Assembly: GCA_913775715.1 (NCBI GenBank)
Contig: CAJYMC010000007.1
Span: forward strand, 1,178,001 to 1,242,000
Length of the DNA stretch: 64,000 nucleotides
Direction: 5' to 3'
From: an uncultured Exiguobacterium sp.
GTDB lineage: Bacteria > Bacillota > Bacilli > Exiguobacteriales > Exiguobacteriaceae
The notes beneath the pieces are model-generated. The model saw nothing but the letters and a program-made list of their open reading frames with translations, searched no databases and had not been told where the DNA came from. A program made the translations under genes and the position numbers. How positions within the stretch are numbered: position 1 is the stretch's first letter; the number at the start of each line of letters is the position of its first letter. This document shows positions 49,538 to 58,469 of the stretch, piece after piece.

Positions 49538-50605
49538 TCAGTTGATTGTCATCTCGTTGAGTTGAAGGTTACTCTTAGGCATGTCATATTTGATTGTTCC
49601 CTCATATCGAACTTCGTCAGTCTGTGCATCTAAAACAAGGATAGATGTGCCATTTTTCTTTGTTTCGATGAAGGAGTACACTAAATCGTTCTCAAGGATT
49701 GTCGATGTGTGTCGTTGCACTTCATTGGCATCTCGTTTTGGTAAATCAAAACGATGCTGCTTGAATTGCTTCGTTCGTAAGTCATACGTCGACCATTTGA
49801 TTTTCGTTTCAGTCATGTTCTCTGTCATCCCTACAACCGCACCTTCGTCTATCACACGTGTATCCCACATGTCTTCAATTTCAAAAAACTTTAATCGTGT
49901 CGTTGTTGAATTGTCTCTCAGATAAACTCTTGTCTTGGAATCGTCAGGCATCTGTCGATATAAGACACGATTCTGATAGATGGCGAGTACCTCATCGTCT
50001 TCTGTTAATTGAAATGGTAAATCCATAAGTTGGACTGTTTTTTTCTTTAAATCAATCACGTAGATATGATTTGTACCTTGTTTTTGTACAACATCGCCAA
50101 TTCGTTTGACATATAACTTCTGTTTCGTTCGTTGAAATGGTTGATAGTAGATCCCTTCGGTCTTTGCCGGTTTTGGTAAAGAAACAGTCTGCACCTTTTC
50201 CGTGCCACGTTTCCATGATTGTAGATCCCATGATCCATCTTCATTGACGTGTAATCCAAATACCTCTTTGTCTTGCTCATATCGTGATAATTCGATTTGG
50301 TTCATGAAATGCCGGAAACTACGCGGGGCATCCGTCACATCGGAGTAATCTCTTGCGAACTCAGACAAATAATTCGTTCGCTTTTTTTCAATTTCTCCTT
50401 TTAACGTAACTTCGTAATTTGTTTTATAACTCTCAGGATCATTGAATTTGAATTGAAGTTGCTTCACCAACAGATCACTTGGAGTTCCCTGTATTGTTTG
50501 AACTTTGAATGTAGGCTCTTCTGTTGAAGAAGAGTACACGATGTAGACTCCAAGTGTCAAAATACAAATGACTCCCAAACACAATATATATTTATAGGTT
50601 CGCAT
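49538..50605 (-). CDS. hypothetical exported protein of the GntR-ABC operon
   Basis: 355 residues. N-terminal signal or anchor (residues 5-25: YILCLGVICILTLGVYIVYSS), then an extracytoplasmic domain with repeated strand pairs such as VLYRQMPDDSKTRVYLRD and WSTYDLRTKQFKQHRFDLP, suggesting a beta-propeller. No lipobox Cys after the core. It ends the GntR-ATPase-permease operon (10 bp after the permease). In B. subtilis the related ytr operon also carries an accessory exported protein, but this one is not clearly homologous. Confidence 0.65.
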   Translation of the reverse strand: MRTYKYILCLGVICILTLGVYIVYSSSTEEPTFKVQTIQGTPSDLLVKQLQFKFNDPESYKTNYEVTLKGEIEKKRTNYLSEFARDYSDVTDAPRSFRHFMNQIELSRYEQDKEVFGLHVNEDGSWDLQSWKRGTEKVQTVSLPKPAKTEGIYYQPFQRTKQKLYVKRIGDVVQKQGTNHIYVIDLKKKTVQLMDLPFQLTEDDEVLAIYQNRVLYRQMPDDSKTRVYLRDNSTTTRLKFFEIEDMWDTRVIDEGAVVGMTENMTETKIKWSTYDLRTKQFKQHRFDLPKRDANEVQRHTSTILENDLVYSFIETKKNGTSILVLDAQTDEVRYEGTIKYDMPKSNLQLNEMTIN

Positions 50606-50615
50606 AGTATACTCC

Positions 50616-51431
50616 TTACACCGTAATTTTTCGTTGCAGTAATCGAAGACTTTTCCAGATCATGTACACGAAGTAACAGAGACTTAACCCAATCAGAAGA
50701 AACATCGCCTCTGTCTCCAGTAAGTAACGCGTCTCATCTAAAAGCGCTAATATACCAATCGTTAAAGCAACAGGAACAAAAGTTTCAAGTCCAATTCTGA
50801 TAATGGCTTTTCCTTTACGGAATGAACGTTCGATTAAAACCAACAAGAAAATAAAACTGACGATGAATAGTGAAATGGCGAGAATGATCCCTAAGTCGAC
50901 CAGATTCATCGTATAAAAATCGTTCATCACGTTTCGGACTGGACTTAAGTCACTTTGATTTTGATATTCCGGCTGAATCAACCAATCAAACAGATAAAAA
51001 CCTAATTGCAATACACACCACTGAATGCCAATAAAACTTACGATGATTAAAAAGACTGTCGTCAATTTTGAGAAGAAAATGCTTGCTCGATTTCCTGGAA
51101 GCATCAATAATCGATAAATATACTTTGTTTCTCCTAACCAATCCCGATACCAAATTTGAATCGCATGGATGACAACAATCGCCATTCCAATCAAAATCAT
51201 ATAACTAAAGAAAGAGGACGCCTCAGAGTATCCGAGAGTATCGATTTGTTTCAGTGCTTCTGCGACAGATACTCGATTAAGTTCCATGAAATTCTCGACT
51301 TTCCGTGCGTGATACATGACTTGGGCAACGATTGATACTAACTCAATTGCTACCATTGCAAGCACGACGATCATATAAAGCTTAAAACTCCGCTTAATCT
51401 CTTCGTTCGTCAATTGTATGTATTGTTTCAT
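50616..51431 (-). CDS. ABC transporter permease of the YtrA-type operon
   Basis: 271 residues with six membrane segments (about 17-37, 72-95, 116-140, 183-205, 218-238, 243-262). It overlaps the ATPase gene by 4 bp and precedes the exported protein gene. Sequence motifs are weak, as usual for the permeases of this small exporter class. With the ATPase and GntR regulator it resembles the YtrA-regulated cell-wall-antibiotic stress system of Bacillus. Substrate unknown. Confidence 0.75.
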   Translation of the reverse strand: MKQYIQLTNEEIKRSFKLYMIVVLAMVAIELVSIVAQVMYHARKVENFMELNRVSVAEALKQIDTLGYSEASSFFSYMILIGMAIVVIHAIQIWYRDWLGETKYIYRLLMLPGNRASIFFSKLTTVFLIIVSFIGIQWCVLQLGFYLFDWLIQPEYQNQSDLSPVRNVMNDFYTMNLVDLGIILAISLFIVSFIFLLVLIERSFRKGKAIIRIGLETFVPVALTIGILALLDETRYLLETEAMFLLIGLSLCYFVYMIWKSLRLLQRKITV

Positions 51432-52105
51432 CGCTGATAGACCTCCCGCATCCGGTCCTGAACCGATTTCCCGTACAGTTCTCGCATCTCTTCCGTCTCA
51501 TGTTCATCGATGATTCGACCGTCCTGTAAGAAGACGACCCGGTCGATCAAATGCTCGATTTCCTGAATTTCGTGTGTCGTCATCAGGATACCGCGTCCTT
51601 CCATGAAGTGACTCGAGAATAGTCCTGCGATCTGTTCTTTCGTAAACAGATCGATCCCAGCGAATGGTTCGTCGAGTAGTAAGTACGGACGATCGAGAGC
51701 GAAACCAAGAATCAAACTGACCTTCGCCTGATTCCCTTTTGATAAGTCCGTAATTTTATCTGTCGATAACAGCTGGAAGATCCGCATCAGTTCATCCGCT
51801 GTCGCCTGGTTCCAGTCGGAGTAATAATCTGCCATATACGTCAGCGCATCACCGACCGTCATGTAGCCGGGCATCGTTTGGATGTCCGGAACGAAGGCGA
51901 TCTTGTTTCGATTGACCTCGCCATCGACGAGAACTGTTCCCGCGTTGACTGGGACGAGACCTGCGATTGCCTTCAGGATCGTCGATTTCCCTTCACCGTT
52001 CAAACCGATCAGACACGTCAGTTGATCCATCGGAACCGAGAACGAGACACCTTGAAGAACCGGTTTTTTTCCGTATTTCTTTTGTAAGCCATGGACTTCA
52101 AGCAT
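51428..52105 (-). CDS. ABC transporter ATP-binding protein (YtrB-like)
   Basis: 225 residues from MLEVHGLQKKYGKKPVLQG, whose ATG overlaps the gntR stop by 8 bp. Walker A GLNGEGKST and Walker B YLLLDEPFAGID are intact; the signature is the degenerate LSKGNQAKV, characteristic of YtrB/EcsA-type ATPases rather than LSGGQ. H-loop TTHEIQE. Energises the permease immediately downstream. Confidence 0.87.
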   Translation of the reverse strand: MLEVHGLQKKYGKKPVLQGVSFSVPMDQLTCLIGLNGEGKSTILKAIAGLVPVNAGTVLVDGEVNRNKIAFVPDIQTMPGYMTVGDALTYMADYYSDWNQATADELMRIFQLLSTDKITDLSKGNQAKVSLILGFALDRPYLLLDEPFAGIDLFTKEQIAGLFSSHFMEGRGILMTTHEIQEIEHLIDRVVFLQDGRIIDEHETEEMRELYGKSVQDRMREVYQR

Positions 52106-52478
52106 CGATCTTCCTCCGTTCCGTTTCCTGGTAGACGGTCTCGACCTTCGAGACGACCTCATCGAGTGGGATTTGAATCGCTTTGACGGCATCGATGAAC
52201 TCAGAGACGGCTTCTTCAAGCATCTCGGCACGTACTTTTTGGACGACTTGTGGATCACGTGTAATCTTACTCGGGACATTCCGTTCTGTTGTAATCAATT
52301 GCTGCTCCTCCATCTCTTTGTATGCTTTTTGTGCGGTATTCGGATTGATTCCGAGCTGTGCGGCGATTTCGCGGCGGGACGGGATTTCTTGCCCGCTTTG
52401 CAATTCCTCGGTCGCGATTCGTTGTTTGAACCAACGGACGACCTGCAGGTACACCGGGCTTCTTTGGTCGAACTGCAT
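52098..52478 (-). CDS. GntR-family regulator, YtrA subfamily
   Basis: 126 residues from MQFDQRSPVYLQVVRWFKQRI (AAAGGGAGGTCTACCG site). The N-terminal winged helix contains ELQSGQEIPSRREIAAQLGINPNTAQKAYKEMEEQQLI with the GntR P-S-R-R/V-E-L-A pattern. The short helical C-terminal part of about 45 residues is diagnostic of YtrA-type members, which control ABC exporters and are released by glycopeptide/ramoplanin-type stress in Bacillus. First gene of the operon. A 20-bp dyad upstream is its likely operator. Confidence 0.87.
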   Translation of the reverse strand: MQFDQRSPVYLQVVRWFKQRIATEELQSGQEIPSRREIAAQLGINPNTAQKAYKEMEEQQLITTERNVPSKITRDPQVVQKVRAEMLEEAVSEFIDAVKAIQIPLDEVVSKVETVYQETERRKIDA

Positions 52479-52503
52479 CGGTAGACCTCCCTTTCCTGTA
52501 TAA

Positions 52504-52523
52504 TGTATTAAAACAATAATACA
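52504..52523. promoter_or_regulatory. YtrA-type operator
   Basis: TGTATTA-AAACAA-TAATACA, perfect 7-bp arms, overlapping the promoter region of the gntR operon. YtrA-family operators are dyads of this TGTATTA/TAATACA kind. Confidence 0.65.
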
Positions 52524-52588
52524 CTTCTCTTCTGTATCATACTCACCATACAGTTTGACTGTCAAGATAGTTTGTCTTCTTTATCACG

Positions 52589-52619
52589 AAAAAACCACCA
52601 TCCGATTTTGGATGGTGGT
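52589..52619 (-). terminator. terminator of the SDR/small-protein transcript
   Basis: ACCACCATCC-GATTTT-GGATGGTGGT, followed by TTTTT on the minus strand, 12 bp past the small gene. Confidence 0.88.
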
Positions 52620-52630
52620 CACTTCACTCG

Positions 52631-52819
52631 TTAATAGGGATTCGGATCTTCCTGCGGTGTATCCGGAATCTCGGTCGGTTCCGGGAACGTATCCGGTTCC
52701 GGCTGACGGACTGGGTCCTCCTGTGGCGTATCTGGTACTTCGCTCGGTGGTGACTGTGGGATCTCGTCCGGTTGATGATTCGGTTCACGTTCTGGCACTT
52801 CATTCGGATTCTTCTTCAT
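52631..52819 (-). CDS. small Pro/Glu-rich repetitive protein
   Basis: 62 residues from MKKNPNEVPEREPNHQPDE, preceded by AAGGGGGAGATCAAG. About half the residues are Pro, Glu, Asp or Gln, with two near-identical units (EVPDTPQEDP and EIPDTPQEDP). Fully disordered, no hydrophobic segment and no signal. It lies 13 bp after the sigma-B-type SDR gene and shares its terminator, so it is probably co-expressed in general stress. Function unknown. Confidence 0.65.
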   Translation of the reverse strand: MKKNPNEVPEREPNHQPDEIPQSPPSEVPDTPQEDPVRQPEPDTFPEPTEIPDTPQEDPNPY

Positions 52820-52832
52820 CTTGATCTCCCCC

Positions 52833-53708
52833 TTAAGACGTGATGTAATCGCCGCCGTTGATATGAATCGTCTGACCTGTGACGTAACTTGAATCGCGGG
52901 AGGCGAGATAGACATAGGCCGCTGCATTCTCAGACGGTTGACCCCGACGCTTCATTAACGTGTTTTCACCGTGTGCCTCCACTTTTTCCTTCGTAAACGT
53001 CGCTGGAATGAGCGGTGTCCAAATCGGACCGGGAGCGACGGCATTGACCCGAATCCCTTGTTTGATCAAGCTTGATGCAAGTGAACGCGTCAGTGTCGCG
53101 ATTGCTCCCTTCGTCGCCGAATAATCGATCAACGTTGGTGCACCGGCGTATGCTGTCACGGACGAGGTATTGATGATCGTGTCTTCTTTTTTTAGATGCG
53201 GCAATGCGGCTTGCGTCAGGTAGACAATCGAGAATACATTTGTCTCGAACGTTTCTCGGAGTTGATCCGGTGTGATGGCTAGAAAGTCATCTTGCGGGAA
53301 TTGTTTTCCGGCATTATTAACGAGAATGTTCAATTGTCCAAACTCTGCGATGACGGTATCGATGATTGGTTTCGCGTGTTCTGGTCGACTAATATCCTTC
53401 GCGATCTTTAATGCTTTGACGCCGTATGATGCAATGGTTTCCACCGTTTTTTCAGCGTCTTTCCCCTCATTTAAGTAAACAATCGCAACATTCGCTCCTT
53501 CTTTGGCGAAAGCGACGGCAACAGCACGCCCGATTCCACTATCCCCACCGGTAATCAAAGCGACTTTTCCTGCCAATTTTCCCGAACCGACATAATCTGG
53601 ATCATCGTAGATCGGTTCCGGTTTCATGACATATTCGATGCCCGGCTGTTGATCCTGCGTCTGTCCTCGTGCTTCCTGGTGTAACGCTTCGAACTGCTCT
53701 TCCCTCAT
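52833..53708 (-). CDS. SDR-family general-stress oxidoreductase (YhdF/GS39-like)
   Basis: 291 residues (GAGGGAGTGGAACGTTT site). An N-terminal extension of about 45 residues (QTQDQQPGIEYVMKPEPIYDDPDYVGSGKLAGKVALI-type) typical of the YhdF/YdaD/GS39 subgroup precedes TGGDSGIGRAVAVAFA, NNAGKQ, INTSSVTAYAG and YSATKGA with the catalytic Ser-Tyr-Lys. Related Bacillus proteins are sigma-B general-stress proteins. A sigma-B-like promoter 50 bp upstream agrees. Likely an NADP-dependent glucose-dehydrogenase-like enzyme; substrate unknown. Confidence 0.88.
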   Translation of the reverse strand: MREEQFEALHQEARGQTQDQQPGIEYVMKPEPIYDDPDYVGSGKLAGKVALITGGDSGIGRAVAVAFAKEGANVAIVYLNEGKDAEKTVETIASYGVKALKIAKDISRPEHAKPIIDTVIAEFGQLNILVNNAGKQFPQDDFLAITPDQLRETFETNVFSIVYLTQAALPHLKKEDTIINTSSVTAYAGAPTLIDYSATKGAIATLTRSLASSLIKQGIRVNAVAPGPIWTPLIPATFTKEKVEAHGENTLMKRRGQPSENAAAYVYLASRDSSYVTGQTIHINGGDYITS

Positions 53709-53756
53709 AAACGTTCCACTCCCTCATCGCTGACATAATGAATCATATGTTCAACG

Positions 53757-53781
53757 ATTCCCTTGCGAAGTATATGTAAAC
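53757..53781 (-). promoter_or_regulatory. sigma-B-like promoter of the SDR gene
   Basis: GTTTAC-N13-GGGAAT on the minus strand, with the same spacing and -10 as the amaP promoter at 17475-17499. 49 bp before the start codon. Confidence 0.65.
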
Positions 53782-53796
53782 GCTTTTCTAAAAAAG

Positions 53797-54258
53797 TCAG
53801 ATGTCATTCGTCAACAGTGTCGGGAATGTACTTGTTCGGAGCATATGTGTGAGTTCACTTGGATACAATGTATATTGATCTAACTTCTCGAACGGTACGA
53901 ATCGATATGTCAATCCTTCACCCTCTGGTCCATAGAAGTCATCCGTTGAGAGCGGTAGCGGTTCACGGCACGTTATTTCATAAAACATTCCTAGTTCGTG
54001 AAATTGGTGCTCCGCATAATCAAAGAAGTTTTCATGCAGGAAACGAAAGACCGGTGGTTCGATCGATTGTCCTAGTTCTTCAATTAGTTCACGTTCAATT
54101 GCTTTTGCACCACTCTCACCAAACTGCACGCGCCCGCCCGGCAAGGACCAAAATTCATCTTCTCCTTGCCGGTGAATCAATAGATGTCCATCCTGTATGA
54201 GCAACGCTACCGCGCGAATATTAAGTTTTTTTTGATCTACTGTAAACGTTAAGTCCAT
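53797..54258 (-). CDS. Nudix hydrolase
   Basis: 153 residues from MDLTFTVDQKKLNIRAVALL; a GTG four codons earlier (54270) is an alternative. The Nudix box is complete: SLPGGRVQFGES then AIERELIEELG (G-x5-E-x7-R-E-L-x-E-E-x-G). It hydrolyses nucleoside diphosphates linked to another moiety; the substrate is unknown. Together with FFDYAEHQFHELGMFYEI it resembles the large MutT-like YjhB group. Single gene, convergent with none; its stop falls 16 bp upstream of the -35 of the next sigma-B promoter. Confidence 0.87.
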   Translation of the reverse strand: MDLTFTVDQKKLNIRAVALLIQDGHLLIHRQGEDEFWSLPGGRVQFGESGAKAIERELIEELGQSIEPPVFRFLHENFFDYAEHQFHELGMFYEITCREPLPLSTDDFYGPEGEGLTYRFVPFEKLDQYTLYPSELTHMLRTSTFPTLLTNDI

Positions 54259-54586
54259 CTTATTTCCCACTCTCTTGTTTAGTTATATCCCATACTTTCT
54301 CATCATTTCCCATGATTGCATTTTGTCATCAAATTCATCTCGTTGTAACATAAATTCATCTTGATTTTAAAGGATTTTCGAATTGAATGAATGCTCAACA
54401 TTACAACAAATGTTATTAGAATATATTTTAGCAATCGAATTGAAATACAATTGTCTGATAGTTGAATGCTATACTCTCGTTAGTCAAATGACCGCATCAC
54501 TCACTTCAATACACACTAAACGCATCCACTTCTATAGATGTCATTTCCGACGACAACACTAGATATTCAACTTAGGAGGAACATTC
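54259..54586. other. intergenic region upstream of the M23 peptidase gene
   Basis: AT-rich, no gene seen. It holds a plus-strand TATACT (54470-54475) that may be the -10 of the peptidase gene, without a clear -35, and a small AACATT-N6-AATGTT dyad near 54398-54415. The ribosome binding site CTTAGGAGGAACATTC ends the region. Confidence 0.3.
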
Positions 54587-55324
54587 ATGAAACGAACAAT
54601 CACGACGTTAGCAATGAGCGCCCTCGTTGTTTCAGGTTTTGCAGCTACGGGTACAGGTAAAGTTGAAGCCGCTTCTGGCTCATCGTATAAAGTAAAGATT
54701 AAAGCAGACGGACTTCGCGTCCGGACTGGCCCATCGTTAAAACACCGCATCGTCGACGGCGTCAATGCGGGTCAAACATTCAAATACCTCGGTCGGACAG
54801 GGAACTGGACGAAAATCATGCATAAAGGCGAAAAACGCTACGTCTATTCTGGTTACGTCAAGAAGTACAGTACTTCTAGTAAATCAGCGAAAAAAGCATC
54901 GTTCTCTTCGTCGACTGGATTCATGCGTCCGACCAGCGGACCAATCACGCAAGGATATGGAAATGCTAGCGGTAAGTACGGCTACACATTCCATAACGGC
55001 ATCGATTTCGGAGCACCGACTGGAACTCCAGTTAAAGCAGCCGCTGCCGGAAAAGTCATCAAGTCGTCATATGAGGGAGCTTATGGCAACCATGTCATGG
55101 TCGAACATAATGTGAACGGCATTTCTTACACAACTGTGTATGCTCACCTTAGCAAACGTTCTGTTTTCGTCGGTCAATCGATTCCGAAAGGTGCGAACAT
55201 CGGAGCTGTCGGTAGCACTGGTAACTCATTCGGATCTCACTTGCACTTCGAGATTCACCGTGGAAACTACGTCTATAGCGGTTCATCTGCAGCAAGCAGT
55301 GTTAACCCACTCGCTTTCCTATAA
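54587..55324 (+). CDS. secreted SH3b-M23 (LytM-type) peptidoglycan endopeptidase
   Basis: 245 residues. Sec signal peptide with cleavage near VEAASG, an SH3b domain (about 35-95: VKIKADGLRVRTGPSLKHRIVDG...NWTKIMHKGEKRYVYSGYV), a Ser/Lys linker, then a peptidase M23 domain. Zn ligands are in HNGIDFGAPTGTPV (HxxxD) and HLHFEIH (HxH). These enzymes cut cross-bridges in peptidoglycan; SH3b probably binds the wall. Strong AGGAGG site, single gene, terminator directly after. Confidence 0.93.
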   Translation: MKRTITTLAMSALVVSGFAATGTGKVEAASGSSYKVKIKADGLRVRTGPSLKHRIVDGVNAGQTFKYLGRTGNWTKIMHKGEKRYVYSGYVKKYSTSSKSAKKASFSSSTGFMRPTSGPITQGYGNASGKYGYTFHNGIDFGAPTGTPVKAAAAGKVIKSSYEGAYGNHVMVEHNVNGISYTTVYAHLSKRSVFVGQSIPKGANIGAVGSTGNSFGSHLHFEIHRGNYVYSGSSAASSVNPLAFL

Positions 55325-55332
55325 ATACTTTT

Positions 55333-55357
55333 AAGGTACCTCATTGGAGGTACCTTT
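55333..55357 (+). terminator. terminator of the M23 peptidase gene
   Basis: AAGGTACCTC-ATTG-GAGGTACCTT followed by TTT on the plus strand. Confidence 0.85.
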
Positions 55358-55440
55358 TTATATGTACATGGCATTACATCATATCCAACACTATCTAATA
55401 TTGTCAATTTTATACTTATATCATTTTAATTCGAGTCACA

Positions 55441-55476
55441 AAAAAAATCACTTTTTCTAAAAAGAAAAAGTGATTT
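55441..55476 (-). terminator. terminator of the glycerol dehydrogenase gene
   Basis: AAATCACTTTTTC / GAAAAAGTGATTT stem with TAAAAA loop and a long T tail on the minus strand, 13 bp after the stop. Confidence 0.85.
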
Positions 55477-55488
55477 TAAAATAAGTCA

Positions 55489-56601
55489 TCAAGAAGAAGC
55501 CCGTTTCGCATGATATGCTTTCGAATAGCGATCAGCTGCGATAATGGCATCCGCGACTTCGTCCGCTGTGACGTTGAAACCGCTATGGATCGTCTCGCCT
55601 TCAGCTGTCGCCGCCTCGCCGACTTTGACGATATCTTCACGAGAAGCATCCTTTAGCTTGACGTCTTCGAGCGTAACCGGTAGACCAAGATCCGTGTAGA
55701 GCGCGATGTAGCGTTCAATCTCCTCTTGTGGATGTTCTTCGAGCGCCAACTGGACGAGTGTACCAAAGGCGACCTTCTCTCCGTGTGTCAAGTGGTGAAT
55801 CTCACCGTCAAGCGCCGTGAACCCGTTATGGATCGCATGAGCTGCAGCTAACCCACCACTCTCGAAACCGAGTCCACTTAAGAGCGTATTCGCCTCAACG
55901 ACGGCTTCAAGTGCCGGCGTAACGACTTGCGCTTGAACAGATTCATACGCCAAGCGTCCATGCTCGAACAAGACTTCCTCACACCGTTTGGCGATCGCTT
56001 GTGCCGCAATCGTCGGTCGTCCTCCTGCCATCGTCTGTCCACCAAAAGCGACGACACTCCGGACCTCGACCCACGTCGCGAGCGCATCGGCAATTCCAGA
56101 CGCAAAGAAACGCGCTGGTGCTTGGGCGATCAGCTTCGTATCGACGAGAACGAGATCGGGATTCTTCTTATAGAAGCGATAACTTTCGAAAATCCCTTCG
56201 TCAGAATAGATGACCGAGAGGGCACTCGTCGGGGCATCGGTCGAAGCAAGCGTCGGGACGATGACGACGGACACGTTCAGCTCATCCGAGACGGCTTTTG
56301 CCGTATCGAGCGTTTTTCCGCCTCCCACACCCATGACGAACCGGACATTTGCCGCTTGTGCTTGCTCAGCGATTCGTTTCACTTCATGCCGTGAGGCTTC
56401 ACCACTGAAGTCCGCTTTCTCGATGCCGACGTTTTCGCCGGACAACGAATGCTCGACACGTTCCTTGACGATTTTCCAAACGACATCATCCGCGATGACG
56501 AGCGCTTTTTCACCGAACGGGCTCACATATGTACCGAGCCGGTCAATGACATCCTTTCCTTGGACATACTTTGAGGGACTAATGAAGACACGTTCTGACA
56601 T
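55489..56601 (-). CDS. gldA: iron/zinc-containing alcohol dehydrogenase, glycerol dehydrogenase type
   Basis: 370 residues, usual length. NAD-binding [18 protein letters not shown] and [18 protein letters not shown] are the GldA hallmarks; metal ligands are Asp in [12 protein letters not shown] and His in AAHAIHNGF and [10 protein letters not shown]. It oxidises glycerol to dihydroxyacetone. It lies 95 bp downstream of the siderophore operon on the same strand, with its own terminator, and is probably not functionally linked to it. Confidence 0.9.
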   Translation of the reverse strand: MSERVFISPSKYVQGKDVIDRLGTYVSPFGEKALVIADDVVWKIVKERVEHSLSGENVGIEKADFSGEASRHEVKRIAEQAQAANVRFVMGVGGGKTLDTAKAVSDELNVSVVIVPTLASTDAPTSALSVIYSDEGIFESYRFYKKNPDLVLVDTKLIAQAPARFFASGIADALATWVEVRSVVAFGGQTMAGGRPTIAAQAIAKRCEEVLFEHGRLAYESVQAQVVTPALEAVVEANTLLSGLGFESGGLAAAHAIHNGFTALDGEIHHLTHGEKVAFGTLVQLALEEHPQEEIERYIALYTDLGLPVTLEDVKLKDASREDIVKVGEAATAEGETIHSGFNVTADEVADAIIAADRYSKAYHAKRASS

Positions 56602-56695
56602 GTTTCAACATCCTTTCTGTAAGGGACACGATGATCAATGACATACAGTAGAGGAATTGCCTTTTCCGCTGACGTTTAAACCCCATCGTTTTGAA

Positions 56696-57523
56696 TCATT
56701 TTGACAAAACGGGTACTCTTTCAAGTGCTTGAACAATAAGAAGTCGATCACTTTTTAAACGCTTGTCTGGATCAGGACCGAACCATTCGAGACTTGCCGT
56801 CAAGTGATCGAGATGACCTGAAACGTCTTCAAAGAACTGGTGATAATCGACGATACCTTCAAACAATGGAACCATCCCTTCCCGCGATCCGCTTGCCGCA
56901 TAGACATTCGTCGGTTCAAAGACTGAGAACTGATCAACATTCCCCACTGTTTTTAAATGTAGATGATCCACATACGATGCAAGTCTGAAGTATGCTTCGA
57001 CGGGATCTGCCTTTGATTCGATGACGTGTAAGACGTCAAAGTTGATCCGACATGCCGGGTGGTTGATCGCTTGTAATAAACGTATCGTTGCCTCTACCGT
57101 ATCTGTTGCAGTATTCGGATGAAATTCAAGTAATAATCGCTGTCCTGCAGAATCAAGGACACGGCAAATCCCCTTCAACCGATAAACGAGTTGATCCCAT
57201 TTGGCATCGGATAAGGTATGGCTCGCCTCATTCCCCGCAAAGATGCGGATACGCTCCGTTCCGATTCGTGTCGCTAATCGTGAGAGTCGTTTTGTCTCCG
57301 CAAGTAGTTCTGACATCGGTGCGTTTAAATTTAAATAATGACTTAACATACTGACATTCAGATGGGACGATTTCAGCCGATCGACTTCTTCCGTTCTTAA
57401 ATGTTCAGCATGAACACCCCAAATATCAATAGCGTCAAAGTGTTCTTCTGAAGCAAAATCGATCAAATCATTAAATGAACGCAGATGATGCCGATAGCTG
57501 ATCGTACAAAGTGCGAGTTTCAT
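56696..57523 (-). CDS. asbF: 3-dehydroshikimate dehydratase, petrobactin biosynthesis
   Basis: 275 residues from MKLALCTISYRHHLRSF (GGAGGGGATCGAAC site); this start lies 53 bp inside the end of asbE. TIM-barrel (AP-endonuclease-2-like) enzyme matching B. anthracis AsbF throughout: FDAIDIWGVHAEHL, LLLEFHPNTATDT, INFDVLHVIESKADPVEAY, DHLHLKTVG, VYAASGSREGMVPLFEGIVDYHQF, ASLEWFG. It converts 3-dehydroshikimate to 3,4-dihydroxybenzoate, the unusual catechol of petrobactin. The metal-binding Glu/His/Asp residues of the family are visible in those motifs. Confidence 0.92.
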   Translation of the reverse strand: MKLALCTISYRHHLRSFNDLIDFASEEHFDAIDIWGVHAEHLRTEEVDRLKSSHLNVSMLSHYLNLNAPMSELLAETKRLSRLATRIGTERIRIFAGNEASHTLSDAKWDQLVYRLKGICRVLDSAGQRLLLEFHPNTATDTVEATIRLLQAINHPACRINFDVLHVIESKADPVEAYFRLASYVDHLHLKTVGNVDQFSVFEPTNVYAASGSREGMVPLFEGIVDYHQFFEDVSGHLDHLTASLEWFGPDPDKRLKSDRLLIVQALERVPVLSK

Positions 57524-58469
57524 GTTCGATCCCCTCCTGTCGTTGATACGCATGGAACGTGTCGACGAGTTGCCGTTTAATGGCACTCTCCCGTGCCCAT
57601 TGTTCTTCAATCAATCGTTCGATTTCTAAATACACTTCCGGTTGACGCGTTATAGCATATTTGACAGCCCGATGTTGGATGACAGAGTATTGATTGACAA
57701 GTGTTTCAACCTCATCCGTCCATTCTTCAAAATCAGATGTCTGCAAGTCGCGTCCGATCGCTTCATATAAATAAGCAAATGCATGCTCATAGGCATATTT
57801 TCGAATGGCAATGACAGGTAACTGCTTTAAGGCATTCGATAATCCCTCAGGTTGTTCACGATAGTGATGCACAACACGCTTGACTGCCTCAGTCAATGGA
57901 TGATGTACGTTTAGACAACTCATGAAATAGGCACTTACCGTCGTTGCGTCCGGAAGCCGGACATTCGTACTCTGAAACGCAAACCCACCAGCGACAGCAG
58001 GATGGCGTACCGCTGCAAGAATACGTTCTCTTTCTAGTTCACCTTCATACCGGAAATCAGGATCAAGCATATGCCATATTTCCGGATCTTCTGTCGCCTC
58101 TAACATGACGTAGTGGGGAAACACATCATGGTGAAATTTATTTTCGCGCTCAGGTAGACTAGCTAAATCCAACATGACGATCACTGACTCGTCCTTATTT
58201 TTCTGTTCAATCCGTTGAATCAGCTGAGCGATGTTTTCGTCTTTTGACTGTTTGTGATCGTACCATTCTTCGACTGGGATTCCGTAAAGACGTTCATACC
58301 AAACAAGCATCTCCTGATGTTTAATTGTTTCATCATGATGCGAGAGGACATAATCGGCTGACAAGGAAAACGAAGAATCCCACACGCCAAAGTAATAGGG
58401 ACGATGGTCCGCGTCCGATCGTTTGATCGTCTCGCAGACGCAACTGACGAGACAGTGTACTTTAATCAT
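57471..58469 (-). CDS. asbE: petrobactin biosynthesis protein AsbE
   Basis: 332 residues. Identified mostly by position between the carrier protein and AsbF genes and by similar length to AsbE. Segments seen: MIKVHCLVSCVCETI, PYYFGVWDSSFSLS, FHHDVFPHYVMLEATEDPEIWHMLDPDFRYEGEL and FAFQSTNVRLPD. The N-terminal part resembles a papain-like/C39-type fold with an early Cys and a His-rich middle, and in Bacillus AsbE transfers 3,4-dihydroxybenzoyl groups from AsbD to polyamine. Overlaps asbD by 8 bp and asbF by 53 bp. Confidence 0.85.
   Translation of the reverse strand: MIKVHCLVSCVCETIKRSDADHRPYYFGVWDSSFSLSADYVLSHHDETIKHQEMLVWYERLYGIPVEEWYDHKQSKDENIAQLIQRIEQKNKDESVIVMLDLASLPERENKFHHDVFPHYVMLEATEDPEIWHMLDPDFRYEGELERERILAAVRHPAVAGGFAFQSTNVRLPDATTVSAYFMSCLNVHHPLTEAVKRVVHHYREQPEGLSNALKQLPVIAIRKYAYEHAFAYLYEAIGRDLQTSDFEEWTDEVETLVNQYSVIQHRAVKYAITRQPEVYLEIERLIEEQWARESAIKRQLVDTFHAYQRQEGIEHETRTLYDQLSASSAFI

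Noticed and set aside
52106..52279. 58-residue basic N-terminal extension of the YtrB-like ATPase
   Set aside because: It is the shadow of the gntR gene in another frame; ABC ATPases start at MLEVHGLQKKYG, with ATGCTTGA overlapping the gntR stop.
53763..53782. cre-like site AAAAGCGTTTACA at the SDR promoter
   Set aside because: Two of the defined cre positions mismatch and the sequence is explained by the sigma-B -35 element.
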